Shown here: in pieces, positions 42,703 through 56,980 of the stretch
Layout of the letters: the number at the start of each line of letters is the position of its first letter
How positions within the stretch are numbered: position 1 is the first letter of the stretch
From: Dendrophyllia cribrosa
Taxonomy: Eukaryota > Cnidaria > Anthozoa > Scleractinia > Dendrophylliidae
Length of the DNA: 64,000 bases
Direction of reading: 5' to 3'
NCBI GenBank assembly: GCA_024195265.1
Contig: JAJLRJ010000008.1
Location: 27,125,432-27,189,431, forward strand
Notes under the pieces: generated by a model
Database searches by the model: none
Told to the model about the DNA's origin: nothing
Seen by the model: the letters and a program-made list of their open reading frames with translations, nothing else
Translations under genes and position numbers: made by a program

Positions 42703-45700
42703 CGCAACTTTCCTTGGAATCAGAACGCTGTGCAGTGATATACACATTCCATAACGTTAAAACAACTTTACAGGGTATGAGTACGCCGTGATATACACAT
42801 TCCGCAACTTTAAAACAGATTTCCTTTCAATGGGTAAGCAGCGAAATACACATTCCGCAACTTTAAAACAACTTTTCATGGCATCAGAACGCAGTGATAT
42901 AGTAGACATTGCGCAACTTTTCTTGGTATGAGTACGCAGTGACACACATTCCGCGACATTAAACCAACATTCCTTCGCATGAGTACGCAGTGACGTATAC
43001 ATTCCCCAACATTAATACAAGTTTACTTGGTGTGAGTACGCAGTGACACACATTTCGCAACTTTAAAACAACTTTCCTTTGCATAGGTACGCAGTGACAC
43101 ACATTTCGCAATTTTAAAACAACTTTTCTTGGTATGAACACGCAGTGATATACACATTCTGCAACTTTAAAATAACTTTACTTGGTATTAGTACCCAGTG
43201 ACATACATATTCTGCAACTATAAAACAACTTTCCTTGGTATGAACACGCAGTGATGTACAGTTTCCGCAACTTTGAAGCAACGTTTCTTGCTATGAGTAC
43301 GCAGTGATGTACACTTTCCGCAACTATAAAACAACAATCCTTGGTATGAGTACGCAGTGAAATACACATTCCGCAACTTTCAAACAACTTTGCTTGGTAT
43401 AAGCACGCAGTAATATACAAATTCCGCAACATTAAAACAATTTTTCTAGGTATGAGTACGCAGTGACATACACAATCCGCAACTTTAAAACAACTTTCCT
43501 TCGTATGAGAAAGCAGTGATATACACATTCCGCAAGTTTAAAAAAACTTTCTTTGGCATCAGTACGCCGCGATATACACTTTCCGCAACTTTAAAACAAA
43601 TTTCCTTTCTATGAGCACGCTGTCATGTACACACTCCGCAACTTTAAACAACTTTCCTTGGCACACGTACGCAGTGACGTCCACCTTCCACAACTTTAAA
43701 ACAACTTTTCTTGGTATGCGTACGCAGTGACATGCACATACCGCAACTTTAAAACAACATTACTTGGTATGAGTACGCAGTGACAACATTCCGCAACTTT
43801 AAAACAACTTTCCTTGAAAAAACACGCAGTGATATACACATTCCGCAACTTTCCTTAGTATGACCACGCAGTGAAATACATATACCCGAACTTTATAACA
43901 ACTTTCCTTGGCATAAGTACGCAGTGATACACACATTCCGCAACTTTAAAACAACTTTCCTTCGCACGAGTACGCAGTGATATACAGATTCCCCAACATT
44001 AATACAAGTTTACTTGGTATGAGTACGCAGTGACATACATTCCACAACTTTAAAACTACTTTCCTTGTTGTGAAAAGGCAGTGATATACTCATTCTGCAT
44101 CTTTCAAACAACTTTACTTGGTATGAGTACGCATTGACAAAAATTCCGAAACTTTAAAACAACTTTCCTTGGCATGAGTACGCAGTGACTTTTTTTTTCC
44201 ACAAATTTGAAACACTTTTTCTTGGTATGAGTACGCAGTGATATACACATTCCGCAACTTTAAAACAACTTTACTTGGCATGAGCACGCAGTGCCGTTCA
44301 CTTTCCGCAACTTTGAAGCAACTTTTCTTGGTATGAGTAGGAGTGATAAACACATTCCGCAACTTCAAAACAACTTTCCTTGGCAGGCGTACGCAGTGAC
44401 AAACATTCCGCAGCTTTTAAACAACTTTACTTGGCATGAGCACGTAGTGCCGTTCACTTTCCGCAATTTTGAAGCAACTTCTCTTGGTATGAGTACCCAG
44501 TGAAATGCACTTTCCGCAGCTTTAAAACATCAATACTTGGTATGAGTACGCATTGACAAACATTCCGCAACTTTAAAACAACTTTCCTTGGCATGAGTAC
44601 GCAATGACGAACAAACCGCAACTTTTAATCAACTTTTCTTGGTATGAGTACGCAGTGATATACACATTCCGCAACTTTAAAAAACAACAATACTTGGTTT
44701 GAGTACGCAGTGATATACCATTTCGCAACTTTGCAACAACGTTCCTTCGCGTGAGTACGCAGTGATATACAGAATCCCCAACATCAATACGAGTACAACT
44801 TTAAACAAGAATACTTGGTATGAGTACGCAGTGACACACATTCCGCAACTTTAAAACAACTTTTCTTGGCATGAGCACGCAGTGACAAACACTCCGCAAC
44901 TTTAAAAAACAACTGTCCCTGGCATGAGTAGGCAGTGAAAAACATTCCGCAACTTTAAAACAACTTTCCATCGCATGAGTATGCAGTGATATACACCTTT
45001 GCCAACTTCAATACAAGTTTACGTGGTATGAGTACGCAGTGACACACATTCTGCAACTTTAAAGCAACTTAACCCCTTATGAACACGCAGAGATATACAC
45101 ATTCCAGAACTTTAAAACATCTTTACTTGGTATGAGTACGAAGTAACACACATTCCGCAATTTAGAAACAAGTATTACAACTATTGGTATGAGTACGCAG
45201 TGATATACACATTTCGCAACTTTAAAACAACTTTTCTTGGTACGAGTTCGCAGTGAAAGGCACATTCCGCAACTTTAAAACAACAATACTTGGTATGAGA
45301 ACGCAGTGACACACATTCCGCAACTTAAAAACAACTTTCCTTGGCATGAGTACGCAGTGACAAACATTTCGCAACTTTAAAAAAACTTTTCTTGGCATGA
45401 GTACGCAGTGACGCACATTCGCAACTTTAAAACAACTTTCCTTGGTACGACTACGCAGTGACACACATTCGGTAACTTTAAAACAACTCTCCTTGGCACG
45501 AGTACACAGTGACAAACATTCCGCAACTTTTAAACAACTTTTTTTGGTATGAGTACCCAGGGATATACACATTCCGCAACTTTAAAACAACAATACTTGG
45601 TATGAGTACGCAGTGATATACACATTCCGCAACTTCAAAACAACTTTCCTTGGCATGCGTATGTAGTGACAAACGTTCCGCAGCTTTTAAACAACTTTAC

Positions 45701-46120
45701 TTGGCATGAGCACGCAGTGCCGTTCACTTTCCGCAACTTTAAAGCAACTTTTCTTGGTATGAGTAGGCAGTGATAAACACATTCCGCAACTTTAAAACAA
45801 CTTTTCTTGGCATGAGCACGTAGTGCCGTTCACTTTCCGCAACTTTGAAGCAACTGTTCTTGGTATGAGTACCCAGTGAAATGCACTTTCCGCAGCTTTA
45901 AAACAACAATACATGGTATGGGTACGCAGTGATATCCCATTTCGCAACTTTACAACAACGTTCCTTCGCATGACTACGCAGTGATATACAGAATCCCCAA
46001 CATCAATACACGTTTACTTGGTAAGAATACGCAGTGATGCATATTCCACAACTTTAAAATAACTTTCCTTGTTATCAACACGAAGTGAAATACACATTCC
46101 GCAACTTTAAAACAACTTTC

Positions 46121-49100
46121 CTTGGTATGAGTAGGCAGTGATATACACATTCCGCTACTTTAAAACATCTTTTCTTGGCATGAGCACGTAGTGCCGTTCA
46201 CTTTCCGCAACTTTGAAGCACCTTTTCTTGGTATGAGTACCCAGTGAAATGCACTTTCCGCAGCTTTAAAACAACAATACTTCGTATGAGTACGCAGTGA
46301 CACACATTCCGCAACTTTGAAACAACTTTCCTTGTTTCAACACGCATTGAAATACACATTCCGCAACTTTAAAACAACAATACTTGGTATGAGTACGCAG
46401 TGACACACATTCCGCAACTTTAAAACAACTTTCCTTGGCATGAGTACGAAGTTACAAACATTCCGCAACTTTTAAACAACTGTTCTTGCTATGCGTACGC
46501 AGTGACACCCATTCCGCAACTTTAAAACAACAATACTTGGTATGAGTACGCAGTGATATACACATTCCGCAACTTTAAAACAACATTACTTGGTATGAGT
46601 ACGCAGTGATATACACATTCCGCAACTTTACAACAACGTTTCTTCGCATGAGTACGCAGTAATACACAGAATCCCCAACATCAATACACGTTTATTTGGT
46701 ATGAGTGCGCAGTGACGCATATTCCGCAACTTTAAAATAACTTTCCTTGTTATGAACACGCAGTGATATAATACATTCCGCAACTTTAAAACAACTTTAC
46801 TTTGTGTGAGTGCACAGAGACACATGTTCTGCAACTTTTAAACAACTTTACTTGGCATGAGCACGCAGTGCCCTTCACTTTCCGTAACTTTGAAGCAACT
46901 TTCCTTGGTATGAGTACGCAGTGATATACACATTTCGCAACTTTCAAACAACTTTTCTTGGTACGAGCACGCACTCATATATATATTCCGCAACTTTAAA
47001 ACAACTTTTCTTGGTATGAGTAAGCAGTGATATACACATTTCGAAACTTCACGTGGTACAAGTACGTAGTGATATACACATTTCGCAACTTTAAAACAAC
47101 TTCCCTTGGCATCAGAACGCCGCGATATACACTTTCCGTAACTCTAAAACAAATATATTTGGTATGCGTACGCAGTGATAAACAAACTCCGTAACTTTAA
47201 AACAACTTTCCTTGGAATGAGTACGCAGTGACAAACAAACCGCAACTTTAAATAACTTTTCTTGGTATGACTACGCAGTGATATACACATTCCGCAACTT
47301 TAAAACAACAATACTTGGTATGAGTACGCAGTGATACACATTTCGCAACTTTAAAACAACTTTCCTTGGCATGAGTACGAAGTGACAAACATTCCGCAAC
47401 TTTAATACAACTTTTCTTGCTATGGGTACGCAGTGATATACACATTCCGCAACTTTAAAACAACAATACTTGGTATGAGTACGCAGTGACAAACAAATCG
47501 CAACTTTAAATAACTTTTCACATTTCGCAACTTTACAACAACGTTCCTTCGCATGAGTACGCAGTGATATACAGAATCCCCAACATCAATACACGTTTAC
47601 TTGGTATGAGTACGCAGTAATGCATATTCCGCAACTTTAAAATAACTTTCCTTGTTATGAACACGCAGTGAAATACACATTCCGCAACTTTAAAACAACT
47701 TTCCTTGGTATAAGTACGCAGTGACACACATTCCGCAACTTTAAAACAACTTTCCTTGGCACGAGTACGAAGTGACAAACTTTCCGCAAGTTTAAAACAA
47801 CTCTTCTTGGCATGAGTACGCAGAGACGCACATACCGCAACTTTGAAACAACTTTCCTTGGTACGAGTACGCAGTGACACACATTCCTCAACTTCAAAAC
47901 AACTTTCCTTGGCATGCGTATGTAGTGACAAACGTTCCGCAGCTTTTAAATAACTTTACTTGGCATGAGCACGCAGTGCCGTTCACTTTCCGCAACTTTA
48001 AAATAACTTTCCTTGTTATGAACACGCAGTAATATAATACATTCCGCAACTTTAAAACAACTTTACTTTGTATGAGTGCACAGAGACACATGTTCTGCAA
48101 CTTTAAAACAACTTTACTTGGCATGAGGACGCAGTGCCGTTCACTTTCCGCAACTTTGAACAACCTTCCTTGGTATGAGTACGTAGTTATATACACATTC
48201 CGCAACTTTCAAACAAGTTTTCTTGGTACGAGCACGCAGTCATATACAAATTCCGCAACTTTAAAACAACTTTTCTTGGTATGAGTAAGCAGTGATATAC
48301 ACATTTCGCAACTTCTGTTGGTACATGTACTTAGTGATATACACTTTTGCAACTTTAAAACAACTTTCCTTGGCATCAGAACGCCGTGATATACGCTTTC
48401 CGCAACTTAAAAACAAATTTATTTGGTATGAGTGCGCAGTGATATACACACTCCGTAAATTTAAAACAACTTTCCTTGGTACGAGTAAGCAGTGACAAAC
48501 AAACCGCAACTTTAAATAACTTTTCACATTTCGCAACTTTACAACAACGTTCCTTCGCATGATTACGCAGTGATATACAGAATCCCCAACATCAATACAC
48601 GTTCACTTGGTATGAGTAAGCAGTAATGCATATTCCGCAACTTTAAAATAACTTTCCTTGTTATGAACACGCAGTGAAATACACATTCCGCAACTTTAAA
48701 ACAACTTTCCTTGGTATGAGTACGCAGTGACACACATTCCGCAACTTTAAAACAACTTTCCTTGGCACGGGTACGAAGTGACAAACATTCCGCAAGTTTA
48801 AAACAACTCTTCTTGGCATGAGTACGCAGAGACGCACATACCGCAACTTTGAAACAACTTTCCTTGGTACGAGTACGCAGTGACACACATTCCTCAACTT
48901 CAAAACAACTTTCCTTGGCATGCGTATGTAGTGACAAACGTTCCGCAGCTTTTAAACAACTTTACTTGGCATGAGCACGCAGTGCCGTTCACTTTCCGCA
49001 ACTTTAAAGCAACTTTTCTTGGTATGAGTAGGCAGTGATAAACACATTTCGCAACTTTAAAACAACTTTTCTTGGCGTGAGCACGTAGTGCCGTTCCCTT

Positions 49101-52100
49101 TCCGCAACTTTGAAGCAACTTTTCTTGGTATGAGTACCCAGTGAAATGCACTTTCCGCAGCTTTAAAACAACAATACTTGGTATGAGTACGCAGTGATAT
49201 CCCATTTCGCAACTTTACAACAACGTTCCTTCGCATGACTACGCAGTGATATACAGAATCCCCAACATCAATACACGTTTACTTGGTATGAGTACGCAGT
49301 GATGCATATTCCGCAACTTTAAAATAACTTTCCTTGTTATCAACACGCAGTGAAATACACATTCCGCAACTTTAAAACAACTTTCCTTGGTATGAGTACG
49401 CAGTGACACACATTCCGCAACTTTAAAACAACTTTTCTTGGCATGAGTACGAAGTGACAAACATCCCGCAACTTTTAAAGAACTCTTCTTGCTATGAGTA
49501 CGCAGTGATATACACATTGCGCAACTTTAACACAACAATACTTGGTGTGAGACACACATTCTGCAACTTTAAAACAACTTTTCTTTTCATACGTATGCAG
49601 TGACAAACATTCTGCAACTTTAAAACAACTTTTCTAGGTATCAGTACGCAGTGATATACACATTCCGCAACTTTAAAACAACTTTTCTTGGTACGAGTAC
49701 GCAGTGAAAAACACATTCAGCAACATTAAAACAACAATACTTGGCATGAGTACGTAGTGACAAACATTTCGCAACTTTAAAACAACTTTTCTTGGCATGA
49801 GTACGCAGTGACGCACATTCCGCAACTTTGAAACAACTTTCCTTGGTACGAGTACGCAGTGACACACATTCCGCAACTTCAAAACAACTTTCCTTGGCAT
49901 GCGTACGTAGTGACAAACATTCCGCAGCTTTTAAACACCTTTACTTGGCATGAGCACGCAGTACCGTTCACTTTGCGCAACTTTAGAGAAACTTTTCTTG
50001 GTATGAGTAGGCAGTGATATACACATTCCGCTACTTTAAAACATCTTTTCTTGGCATGAGCACGTAGTGCCGTTCACTTTCCGCAACTTTGAAGCACCTT
50101 TTCTTGGTATGAGTACCCAGTGAAATGCACTTTCCGCAGCTTTAAAACAACAATACTTCGTATGAGTACGCAGTGACACACATTCCGCAACTTTGAAACA
50201 ACTTTCCTTGTTTCAACACGCATTGAAATACACATTCCGCAACTTTAAAACAACAATACTTGGTATGAGTACGCAGTGACACACATTCCGCAACTTTAAA
50301 ACAACTTTCCTTGGCATGAGTACGAAGTGACAAACATTCCGCAACTTTTAAACAATTGTTCTTGCTATGCGTACGCAGTGACACCCATTCCGCAACTTTA
50401 AAACAACAATACTTGGTATGAGTACGCAGTGATATACACATTCCGCAACTTTAAAACAACATTACTTGGTATGAGTACGCAGTGATATACACATTCCGCA
50501 ACTTTACAACAACGTTTCTTCGCATGAGTACGCAGTAATACACAGAATCCCCAACATCAATACACGTTTATTTGGTATGAGTGCGCAGTGACGCATATTC
50601 CGCAACTTTAAAATAACTTTCCTTGTTATGAACACGCAGTGATATAATACATTCCGCAACTTTAAAACAACTTTACTTTGTGTGAGTGCACAGAGACACA
50701 TGTTCTGCAACTTTTAAACAACTTTACTTGGCATGAGCACGCAGTGCCCTTCACTTTCCGTAACTTTGAAGCAACTTTCCTTGGTATGAGTACGCAGTGA
50801 TATACACATTTCGCAACTTTCAAACAACTTTTCTTGGTACGAGCACGCACTCATATATATATTCCGCAACTTTAAAACAACTTTTCTTGGTATGAGTAAG
50901 CAGTGATATACACATTTCGAAACTTCACGTGGTACAAGTACGTAGTGATATACACATTTCGCAACTTTAAAACAACTTCCCTTGGCATCAGAACGCCGCG
51001 ATATACACTTTCCGTAACTCTAAAACAAATATATTTGGTATGCGTACGCAGTGATAAACAAACTCCGTAACTTTAAAGCAACTTTCCTTGGAATGAGTAC
51101 GCAGTGACAAACAAACCGCAACTTTAAATAACTTTTCTTGGTATGACTACGCAGTGATATACACATTCCGCAACTTTAAAACAACAATACTTGGTATGAG
51201 TACGCAGTGACACACATTTCGCAACTTTAAAACAACTTTCCTTGGCATGAATACGAAGTGACAAACATTCCGCAACTTTAATACAACTTTTCTTGCTATG
51301 GGTACGCAGTGATATACACATTCCGCAACTTTAAAACAACAATACTTGGTATGAGTACGCAGTGACAAACAAATCGCAACTTTAAATAACTTTTCACATT
51401 TCGCAACTTTACAACAACGTTCCTTCGCATGAGTACGCAGTGATATACAGAATCCCCAACATCAATACACGTTTACTTGGTATGAGTACGCAGTAATGCA
51501 TATTCCGCAACTTTAAAATAACTTTCCTTGTTATGAACACGCAGTGAAATACACATTCCGCAACTTTAAAACAACTTTCCTTGGTATGAGTAGCAGTGAC
51601 ACACATTCTGCAACTTTAAAACAACTTTCCTTGGCACGAGTACGAAGTGACAAACATTCCGCAAGTTTAAAACAACTCTTCTTGGCATGAGTACGCAGAG
51701 ACGCACATACCGCAACTTTGAAACAACTTTCCTTGGTACGAGTACGCAGTGACACACATTCCTCAACTTCAAAACAACTTTCCTTGGCATGCGTATGTAG
51801 TGACAAACGTTCCGCAGCTTTTAAATAACTTTACTTGGCATGAGCACGCAGTGCCGTTCACTTTCCGCAACTTAAAAATAACTTTCCTTGTTATGAACAC
51901 GCAGTAATATAATACATTCCGCAACTTTAAAACAACTTTACTTTGTATGAGTGCACAGAGACACATATTCTGCAACTTTAAAACAACTTTACTTGGCATG
52001 AGGACGCAGTGCCGTTCACTTTCCGCAACTTTGAACAACCTTCCTTGGTATGAGTACGTAGTTATATACACATTCCGCAACTTTCAAACAAGTTTTCTTG

Positions 52101-53831
52101 GTACGAGCACGCAGTCATATACAAATTCCGCAACTTTAAAACAACTTTTCTTGGTATGAGTAAGCAGTGATATACACATTTCGCAACTTCTGTTGGTACA
52201 TGTACTTAGTGATATACACTTTCGCAACTTTAAAACAACTTTCCTTGGCATCAGAACGCCGCGATATACGCTTTCCGCAACTTAAAAACAAATTTATTTG
52301 GTATGAGTGCGCAGTGATATACACACTCCGTAAATTTAAAACAACTTTCCTTGGTATGAGTACGCAGTGACACACATTCCGCAACTTTAGAACAACTTTC
52401 CTTGGCATGAGTAAGCAGTGACAAACAAACCGCAACTTTAAATAACTTTTCACATTTCGCAACTTTACAACAACGTTCCTTCGCATGAGTACGCAGTGAT
52501 ATACAGAATCCCCAACATCAATACACGTTTACTTGGTATGAGTAAGCAGTAATGCATATTCCGCAACTTTAAAATAACTTTCCTTGTTATGAACACGCAG
52601 TGAAATACACATTCCGCAACTTTAAAACAACTTTCCTTGGCACGAGTACGAAGTGACAAACATTCCGCAAGTTTAAAACAACTCTTCTTGGCATGAGTAC
52701 GCAGAGACGCACATACCGCAACTTTGAAACAACTTTCCTTGGTACGAGTACGCAGTGACACACATTCCTCAACTTCAAAACAACTTTCCTTGGCATGCGT
52801 ATGTAGTGACAAACGTTCCGCAGCTTTTAAACAACTTTACTTGGCATGAGCACGCAGTGCCGTTCACTTTCCGCAACTTTAAAGCAACTTTTCTTGGTAT
52901 GAGTAGGCAGTGATAAACACATTTCGCAACTTTAAAACAACTTTTCTTGGCGTGAGCACGTAGTGCCGTTCCCTTTCCGCAACTTTGAAGCAACTTTTCT
53001 TGGTATGAGTACCCAGTGAAATGCACTTTCCGCAGCTTTAAAACAACAATACTTGGTATGAGTACGCAGTGATATCCCATTTCGCAACTTTACAACAACG
53101 TTCCTTCGCATGACTACGCAGTGATATACAGAATCCCCAACATCAATACACGTTTACTTAGTATGAGTTCGCAGTGATGCATATTCCGCAACTTTAAAAT
53201 AACTTTCCTTGTTATCAACACGCCGTGAAATACACATTCCGCAACTTTAAAACAACTTTCCTTGGTATGAGTACGCAGTGACACACATTCCGCAACTTTA
53301 AAACAACTTTTCTTGGCATGAGTACGAAGTGACAAACATCCCGCAACTTTTAAAGAACTCTTCTTGCTATGAGTACGCAGTGATATACACATTGCGTAAT
53401 TTTAACACAACAATACTTAGTGTGAGTACGCAGTGACACACATTCCGCAACTTTAAAACAACTTTTCTAGGTATGAGTACGCAGTGATATACACATTCCG
53501 CAACTTTAAAACAACTTTTCTTGGTACGAGTACGCAGTGAAAAACACATTCCGCGACATTAAAACAACAATACTTGGCATGAGTACGTAGTGACAAACAT
53601 TTCGCAACTTTAAAACAACTTTTCTTGGCATGAGTACGCAGTGACGCACATTCCGCAACTTTGAAACAACTTTCCTTGGTACGAGTACGCAGTGACACAC
53701 ATTCCGCAACTTCAAAACAACTTTCCTTGGCATGCGTACGTAGTGACAAACATTCCGCAACTTTTAAACAACTTTACTTGGCATGAGCACGCAGTACCGT
53801 TCACTTTGCGCAACTTTAGAGAAACTTTTCT
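46121..53831. repeat. Two copies of a ~3.87-kb higher-order block within the satellite
   Basis: 46121-49995 and 49996-53831 carry the same ordered series of unit variants. Distinctive stretches recur at an offset of 3875-3876 bases (46628 and 50504; 46786 and 50662; 48900 and 52775). A diverged third copy starts near 53832. Inside each block a ~1006-bp sub-block is itself duplicated (47655-47915 and 48661-48921; again 51566 and 52587). Confidence 0.85.
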
Positions 53832-55696
53832 TGGTATGAGTAGGCAGTGATATACACATTCCGCTACTTTAAAACATCTTTTCTTGGCATGAGCACGTAG
53901 TGCCGTTCACTTTCCGCAACTTTGAAGCAACTTTTCTTGGTATTAGTACCCAGTGAAATGCACTTTCCGCAGCTTTAAAACAACAATACTTGGTATGAAT
54001 ACGCAGTGAGACACATTCCGCAACTTTAAAACAACTTCCCTTGTTACCAACACGCATTGAAATACACATTCCGCAACTTTAAAACAACAATACTTGGTAT
54101 GAGTACGCAGTGACACACATTCCGCAACTTTAAAACAACTTTCCTTGGCATGAGTACGAAGTGACAAACATTCCGCAACTTTTAAACAACTTTTCTTGCT
54201 ATGCGTACGCAGTGACACACATTCCTCAACTTTAAAAAAAAATTTCCTTGGCATGAGTACGAAGTGACAAACATTCCGCAACATTAAAACAACTTTTCTT
54301 TCAATAAGTACGCAGTGACACACATTCCGCAACTTTAAAACAACTTTCCTTGGCATGAGTACGAAGTGACAAACATTCCGCAACTTTAAAACATCTTTTC
54401 TTGGTACGAGTACGCAGTCAAATACACATTCCGCAACTTTTAAACAACAATACTTGGTATGAGTACGCAGTGACAAACATTCCGCAACTTTAAAACAACT
54501 TTCCTTGGCATGAGCACGCAGTGACAAACATTCCGCAACTTTAAAACTAGTATCCTTCGCATGCGTATGCAGTGATATACACCTTTGCCAACTTTAATAT
54601 ATCTTTACTTGGTATGAGTAGGCAGTAACACACATTCCGCAGTTTTGAAACAACTATCACACTTATTGGTATGAGTACGCAGTGATATACACATTCCGCA
54701 AATTTAAAACAACGTTTTTTGGTACGAGTTCGCAGTGAAAGACACATTCCGCAACTTTAAAACAACAATACTTGGTATGAGTACTTAGTGACACACATTC
54801 CGCAACTTTAAAACAACTTTCCTTGGCATGAGTACGCAGTGACAAACATCCGCAACTTTAAAACAACTTTTCTTGGCATGAGTACGCAGTGACGCACATT
54901 CCGCAACTTTAAAACAACTTTCCTTGGTACGAGTACGCAGTGACACGCATTCGGCAAGTTTAAAACAACTTTCCTGGCATGAGTTCGCAGTGACAAACAT
55001 TCCGCAACTTTTAAACAACTTTTTTTAGTATGAGTACGCAGTGATATACACATTCCGCAACTTTTAAACAACAATACTTGGTATGAGTACGCAGTGATAT
55101 ACACATTCCGCAACTTTACAACAACGTTTCTTCGCATGAGTACGCAGTGATACACAGAATCCCCACCATCTATACACGTTTGCTTGGTATGAGTACGCAA
55201 TGACGTTTATTCCGCAACTTTAAAATGTTTTTCCTTGTTATGAACACGCAGTAATATAATACATTCCGCAACTTTAAAACAACTTTACTTTGTATGAGTG
55301 CACAGAGACACATATTCTGCAACTTTAAAACAACTTTACTTGGCAGGAACACGCAGTGCCGTTCACTTTCCGCAACTTTGAAGCTACTTTCCATGGTATG
55401 AGTACGCAGTTATATACACATTCCGCAACTTTCAAACAAGTTTTCTTGGTACGAGCACGCAGTCATACATACAAATTCCGTAACTTTAAAACAACTTTTC
55501 TTGGTATGAGTAAGCAGTGATATACACATTTCGCAACTTCACTTGGTACATGTACTTAGTGATATACACTTTCCGCAACTTAAAAACAAATTTATTTGGT
55601 ATGAGTGCGCAGTGATATACACACTCCGTAACTTTAAAACAACTTTCCTTGGTATGAGTACGCAGTGACACACATTCCGCAACTTTAAAACAACTT

Positions 55697-56980
55697 TCCT
55701 TGGCATGAGTAAGCAGTGACAAACAAACCGCAACTTTATATACTTTTCTTGTTATGAGTACGCAGTGATATACACATTTAGCAACTTTAAAACAACAATA
55801 CTTGGTATGAGTACGCAGTGATATACCCCTGATTTCGCAACTTTACAACAACGTTCCTTCGCATGAGTACGCAGTGATATACAGAATCCCCAACATCAAC
55901 AGACGTTTACTTGGTATGAGTACGCAGTGATGCATATTCCGCAACTTTAAAATAACTTTCCTTGTTATAAGCACGCAGTGAAATACACATTCCGCAACTT
56001 TAAAACAACTTTCCTTGGTATGAGTACGAAGTAACAAACATTCCCGCAACTTTTAAACAACTTTTCTTGCTATGAGTACGCATGATATACACATCCCGCA
56101 ACTTTAAAACAACAAGACTTGGTATGAGTACGCAGTGACACACATTGCGCAACTTTAAAACAACTTTCCTTGGCATAAGTACGCTGAGAAACATTCCGCA
56201 ACTTTTAAACAACTTTTCTTGGTATGAGTACGCAGTGATATACACATTCCGCAACTTAAAAACAACTTTTCTTGTTACGAGTATCCAGTGAAATACACAT
56301 CATGAACTTTAAAACAACATACTTGGTATGAGTACGCAGTGACACACATTCCGCAACTTTTAAAACAACTTTCCTTGGCATGAGTAAGCAGTGACAAACA
56401 AACCGCAACTTTATATAACTTTTCTTGTTATGAGTACGCAGTGATATACACATTTAGCAACTTTAAAACAACAATACTTGGTATGAGTACGCAGTGATAT
56501 ACCCCTGATTTCGCAACTTTACAACAACGTTCCTTCGCATGAGTACGCAGTGATATACAGAATCCCCAACATCAACAGACGTTTACTTGGTATGAGTACG
56601 CAGTGATGCATATTCCGCAACTTTAAAATAACTTTCCTTGTTATAAGCACGCAGTGAAATACACATTCCGCAACTTTAAAACAACTTTCCTTGGTATGAG
56701 TACGAAGTAACAAACATTCCGCAACTTTTAAACAACTTTTCTTGCTATGAGTACGCAGTGATATACACATCCCGCAACTTTAAAACAACAAGACTTGGTA
56801 TGAGTACGCAGTGACACACATTGCGCAACTTTAAAACAACTTTCCTTGGCATAAGTACGCAGTGAGAAACATTCCGCAACTTTTAAACAACTTTTCTTGG
56901 TATGAGTACGCAGTGATATACACATTCCGCAACTTTAAAACAACTTTTCTTGTTACGAGTATCCAGTGAAATACACATCA
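55697..56980. repeat. ~676-bp tandem duplication within the satellite
   Basis: A block with the unusual junction atatacccctgatttcgc occurs at about 55823 and again about 676 bases later, with the flanking unit order kept. The copies differ by a few indels. Confidence 0.8.
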
